DNA from: Bacteroidia bacterium
GTDB taxonomy: Bacteria > Bacteroidota > Bacteroidia > UKL13-3
Assembly: GCA_020049855.1 (NCBI GenBank)
Contig: JAGVLJ010000038.1
Span: 1-64,000 of the forward strand
DNA length: 64,000 nucleotides
Direction: 5' to 3'
Shown: positions 61,885-64,000 of the stretch, piece after piece
How the letters are laid out: each line of letters starts with the position of its first letter
Numbering within the stretch: position 1 is the first letter of the stretch
The notes under the pieces: model-generated
What the model was told of the DNA's origin: nothing
Database searches by the model: none
The model's input: only the letters and a program-made list of their open reading frames with translations
Position numbers and translations under genes: made by a program

Positions 61885-62886
61885 ATGAAAGCAATTTTAT
61901 TAGAGTCACTTCATCAACCACTTCAGGTAAAATCGGTGCAGGTTCCTGAAATATCATCGGGAGAAGTTTTAGTACGCATCCATGCAGCCGCCTTTAATCA
62001 CCGAGACCTGTGGATTCAGAAAGGTCAATATGCAGGAATTATATTTCCCATGATTCCTGGGGCTGATGGTTGTGGAGTAGTGGAAAAGGCTGCCAGCACC
62101 GATGATAAAAAGTGGATTGGCAAAGAAGTAATCATTAATCCTTCCATCAATTGGGGTGGGAATCCCAAAGTACAGGCTACGGATTATGTTATTTTAGGTT
62201 TGCCTCATCATGGTACTTTTGCCCAATACCTGAAAATTGAAAGTAGGCTGCTTTGTGAAAAGCCGGCTCATCTAAGTTTTGTAGAGGCTGCTTCCATTCC
62301 ATTGGCAGGGCTCACGGCCTTCAGGGTATTGTTTACAAGAGCTCGTGTACAACATGGAGAAAAAGTTTTGATAACTGGTGCAGGTGGAGGGGTAGCATTA
62401 TTTGCTATTCAGTTTGCCATTGCTGCCGGATGTGAAGTGTACATTACTTCCGGGTCGGATGAAAAAATAGCTAAGGCTGTTTCACTGGGGGCAAAGGGAG
62501 GCGTGAATTACAAAAAAGAAAACTGGCATAAGGAATTGCAGCAACAAAGCGGAGGGTTTGATGCCATAGTTGACAGTGCCTGTGGGGATAATTTTGCCAA
62601 ACTGGTTGATATAGCAAAGCCTGCCGGCAGAATTGCTTTCTATGGTGCTACCTTAGGAGCATTTAATAGTGGAGTGCCTGCAAAAATATTTTGGAAACAA
62701 TTGGATATTCTGGGGTCAACCATGGGTAATGATGTAGAGTTTTGCGAAATGGTTAACTTTATAATACGCCATCAGATTAAACCTGTTGTTGATAGTGTTT
62801 GGGATTTGGATAAAGCTCAGCAGGCTATAGAATATTTGAGTAAAGGCGAACAATTCGGGAAGATTGTTTTAAGTATACGCCTTTAA
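61885..62886 (+). CDS. zinc-binding-type (MDR) oxidoreductase
   Basis: A 333-residue medium-chain dehydrogenase/reductase, quinone oxidoreductase-like. The GroES-like start (VRIHAAAFNHRDLWIQKGQY, PMIPGADGCGVVEKA) is followed by a Rossmann domain with a Gly-rich loop (LITGAGGGVALFAIQFAIA). The structural Cys tetrad and most catalytic zinc ligands are absent, so it is probably a non-zinc QOR-type enzyme with NADPH; the substrate is unknown. It is single, convergent to the H1-like gene, and shares its terminator. Confidence 0.88.
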   Translation: MKAILLESLHQPLQVKSVQVPEISSGEVLVRIHAAAFNHRDLWIQKGQYAGIIFPMIPGADGCGVVEKAASTDDKKWIGKEVIINPSINWGGNPKVQATDYVILGLPHHGTFAQYLKIESRLLCEKPAHLSFVEAASIPLAGLTAFRVLFTRARVQHGEKVLITGAGGGVALFAIQFAIAAGCEVYITSGSDEKIAKAVSLGAKGGVNYKKENWHKELQQQSGGFDAIVDSACGDNFAKLVDIAKPAGRIAFYGATLGAFNSGVPAKIFWKQLDILGSTMGNDVEFCEMVNFIIRHQIKPVVDSVWDLDKAQQAIEYLSKGEQFGKIVLSIRL

Positions 62887-62890
62887 AAAA

Positions 62891-62924
62891 CTAAATCGGA
62901 GCTATTTGCATAACCCCGATTTAG
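62891..62924. terminator. bidirectional Rho-independent terminator
   Basis: CTAAATCGG (62,891-62,899) pairs with CCGATTTAG (62,916-62,924) around a 16-base loop. On the minus strand the stem is followed by T6 (complement of 62,885-62,890), so it ends the H1-like transcript; on the plus strand it may weakly end the MDR transcript. Confidence 0.65.
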
Positions 62925-62961
62925 TAAGCGAGTTTTAACTCCCTCTCGATTCAGTAATAAA

Positions 62962-63159
62962 TTACTTTTTCTTTTTAGGAGCAGCTTTTTTAGCGGCTTT
63001 TTTAGGAGCAGCTTTTTTAGCGGTTGCTTTTTTAGCGGCTTTTTTAGGAGCTGCTTTCTTAGCGGTTGCTTTTTTAGCAGCTTTTTTAGGAGCAGCTTTT
63101 TTAGCGGTTGCTTTTTTAGCAGCTTTTTTTGGAGCTGCTTTTTTTGTTGCTTTAGCCAT
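62962..63159 (-). CDS. histone H1-like Lys/Ala-rich DNA-binding protein
   Basis: A 65-residue basic protein made almost only of Lys, Ala, Pro and Thr. The sequence is MAKATKK, three exact copies of the 14-residue unit AAPKKAAKKATAKK, then AAPKKAAKKAAPKKKK. This is the C-terminal tail-like type of histone H1 (Hc1/KfrA-like tails), which condenses DNA by charge. The 42-base DNA repeats are nearly identical and could change copy number. Family membership follows from composition; a separate fold cannot be claimed. Transcribed on the minus strand to the terminator at 62,885-62,924. Confidence 0.8.
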   Translation of the reverse strand: MAKATKKAAPKKAAKKATAKKAAPKKAAKKATAKKAAPKKAAKKATAKKAAPKKAAKKAAPKKKK

Positions 63160-63841
63160 AGCTTTTAAGTGTTTGGGTGTTGATGAATTCTTAGTGTAAA
63201 GTTGATATGATTTTTATTTTTATGCAATAGGGGTTTTAAAATTTAAAGTGTTGAAAACCCTGTTTGTGTCATTTTTCTCATTGTGTGAAATAGTATGTGA
63301 TCTTCTGAAACGCTTGGTAAATCTACTATTTTCGCGAATGTCTATTATCATGAATGAATATTTTTTTTCTTGTGAATAATGTGGAAAAGTCGCTAAATAA
63401 AAATGGTGTTGCTGCTTTTGAAGAGTATTTTTTACTGATATAAAAGGATGTTGTACTATCTTTTGCATCGGCTGAAACACTTGAAAACACTGGTAACTTC
63501 GACTGTTTATGTTTCAAATATAGGCTTTGTATTTATTTTTTAAATCTTTAATTAATCTGGTTTTAAAAGTAATTTCTCCTATGAAAATTTATTTTTTTTG
63601 ATTGTATGATAGGATAGATTAAAACTATTTTTTGGAGTCTGCACCTTTGAAATTTTGGGTTAAGAGTGAACCAATGAAATCTAAATTAATCCGTTCTTTA
63701 AATCGAGGGGTGCTTATTTTCATAATTCAATCTTCCTTAATTTTCATTTTTTCACCTTGAAATTATTGTTTTTTCACGTTCAATTTACTTTAAGGATAAC
63801 GACAGAATTAACTAAATTTGCCTGCTTAATAACTCAGACAT
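63160..63841. other. long AT-rich intergenic region
   Basis: About 680 bases between the divergent H1-like and gatB genes with no frame I would defend; short minus-strand frames (63,220-63,517) have random-looking composition. The stretch is very AT-rich with several A/T tracts. It contains a gatB promoter candidate and should also hold the H1-like promoter. No structured RNA was recognised. Confidence 0.55.
63813..63820 (+). promoter_or_regulatory. Bacteroidota -7 element before gatB
   Basis: TAAATTTG fits TAnnTTTG and lies 21 bases before the gatB ATG. No TTG -33 element was seen at the normal spacing. A reasonable but unproven promoter. Confidence 0.4.
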
Positions 63842-64000
63842 ATGACAGCTACCATTCGAGAAACGGATTACTCAAAATACGAAGCGGTGATTGGATTGGA
63901 GGTGCATGCACAAATGCTAACTCAAAGTAAAGCCTTTTGTTCCGATTCTACCTTATATGGAGCACTGCCCAATTCGCAGGTTAGTCCTATTAGCCTTGGT
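63842..64000 (+). CDS. gatB: Asp/Glu-tRNA amidotransferase subunit B, partial
   Basis: The first 53 residues of GatB, cut by the window end. The opening [20 protein letters not shown] and CSDSTLYG match the conserved N-terminus ([20 protein letters not shown]). GatCAB amidates Glu-tRNA-Gln or Asp-tRNA-Asn. The Met at 63,842 is the natural start. Confidence 0.93.
   Translation, partial: MTATIRETDYSKYEAVIGLEVHAQMLTQSKAFCSDSTLYGALPNSQVSPISLG

Noticed and set aside
63220-63517. Short minus-strand reading frames in the AT-rich intergenic region
   Set aside because: Composition is random-looking, starts are poor and no motif is visible.
1-64000. CRISPR arrays, tRNA, rRNA or riboswitches
   Set aside because: None with recognisable repeats, cloverleaf or conserved core was seen by eye; small RNAs could be missed.

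Overview
The window is chromosomal DNA of a member of the Bacteroidota, probably a free-living aerobic lineage near Chitinophagales/Sphingobacteriales; the exact placement is inference. The evidence is phylum-specific content: PorD and GldC (type IX secretion and gliding), a gliding-type C-terminal sorting domain protein, CarboxypepD-reg/plug/barrel outer-membrane proteins, a Bacteroidota-type caa3 oxidase operon, a tiny Lys/Ala-rich histone-H1-like protein, and few Shine-Dalgarno sites. The DNA is AT-rich (roughly 40% GC by eye).

Layout. 0-5.4 kb: the edge of an insertion sequence, then recN, porD, coaBC, rpoZ-like and bamD on the minus strand. 5.4-16.5 kb: an NlpC/P60 hydrolase, then signalling genes (sigma-54 response regulator, orphan HPt, two orphan receivers around a zinc-ribbon membrane protein), a CDF transporter, PIN-PhoH, a GT-C membrane glycosyltransferase and lipoproteins. 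16.6-24.2 kb: a decayed membrane gene, uvrA, a sigma factor with a small partner, nth and recA. 24.3-32.2 kb: a complete minus-strand cytochrome oxidase operon (subunit II with an N-terminal cytochrome c, subunit I, heme O synthase, two subunit III proteins, subunit IV, SCO, DUF420, a small membrane protein, DUF983). 32.5-42.5 kb: apt, a secreted barrel-like enzyme, DUF1801, VIT, fabI, a TamB-like giant and tsaD. 42.5-50.5 kb: an accessory region of outer-membrane proteins, several broken genes and unusual sequence structures. 50.5-64 kb: gldC, merR, an M23 peptidase, alaS, a bioB-F-D-A operon ending in an unrecognised ferritin-like di-iron protein, a T9SS-sorted PKD protein, an MDR oxidoreductase, the H1-like protein and the start of gatB.

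The strongest leads: (1) a predicted di-iron four-helix protein translationally coupled to bioA in a biotin operon, possibly an oxidative step in or near biotin synthesis; (2) two adjacent surface-protein genes (48,992-50,437) that each carry a nine-A tract just after an ATG and are each one base out of frame, suggesting paired phase variation or paired homopolymer errors; (3) a perfect 45-base palindrome over the likely start codon of an outer-membrane protein; (4) alaS, whose central ~1 kb has markedly different composition from its ends, as expected for intragenic recombination. Several genes are visibly broken (16.6-17.5, 46.5-48.2 kb). No tRNA, rRNA or CRISPR was seen.
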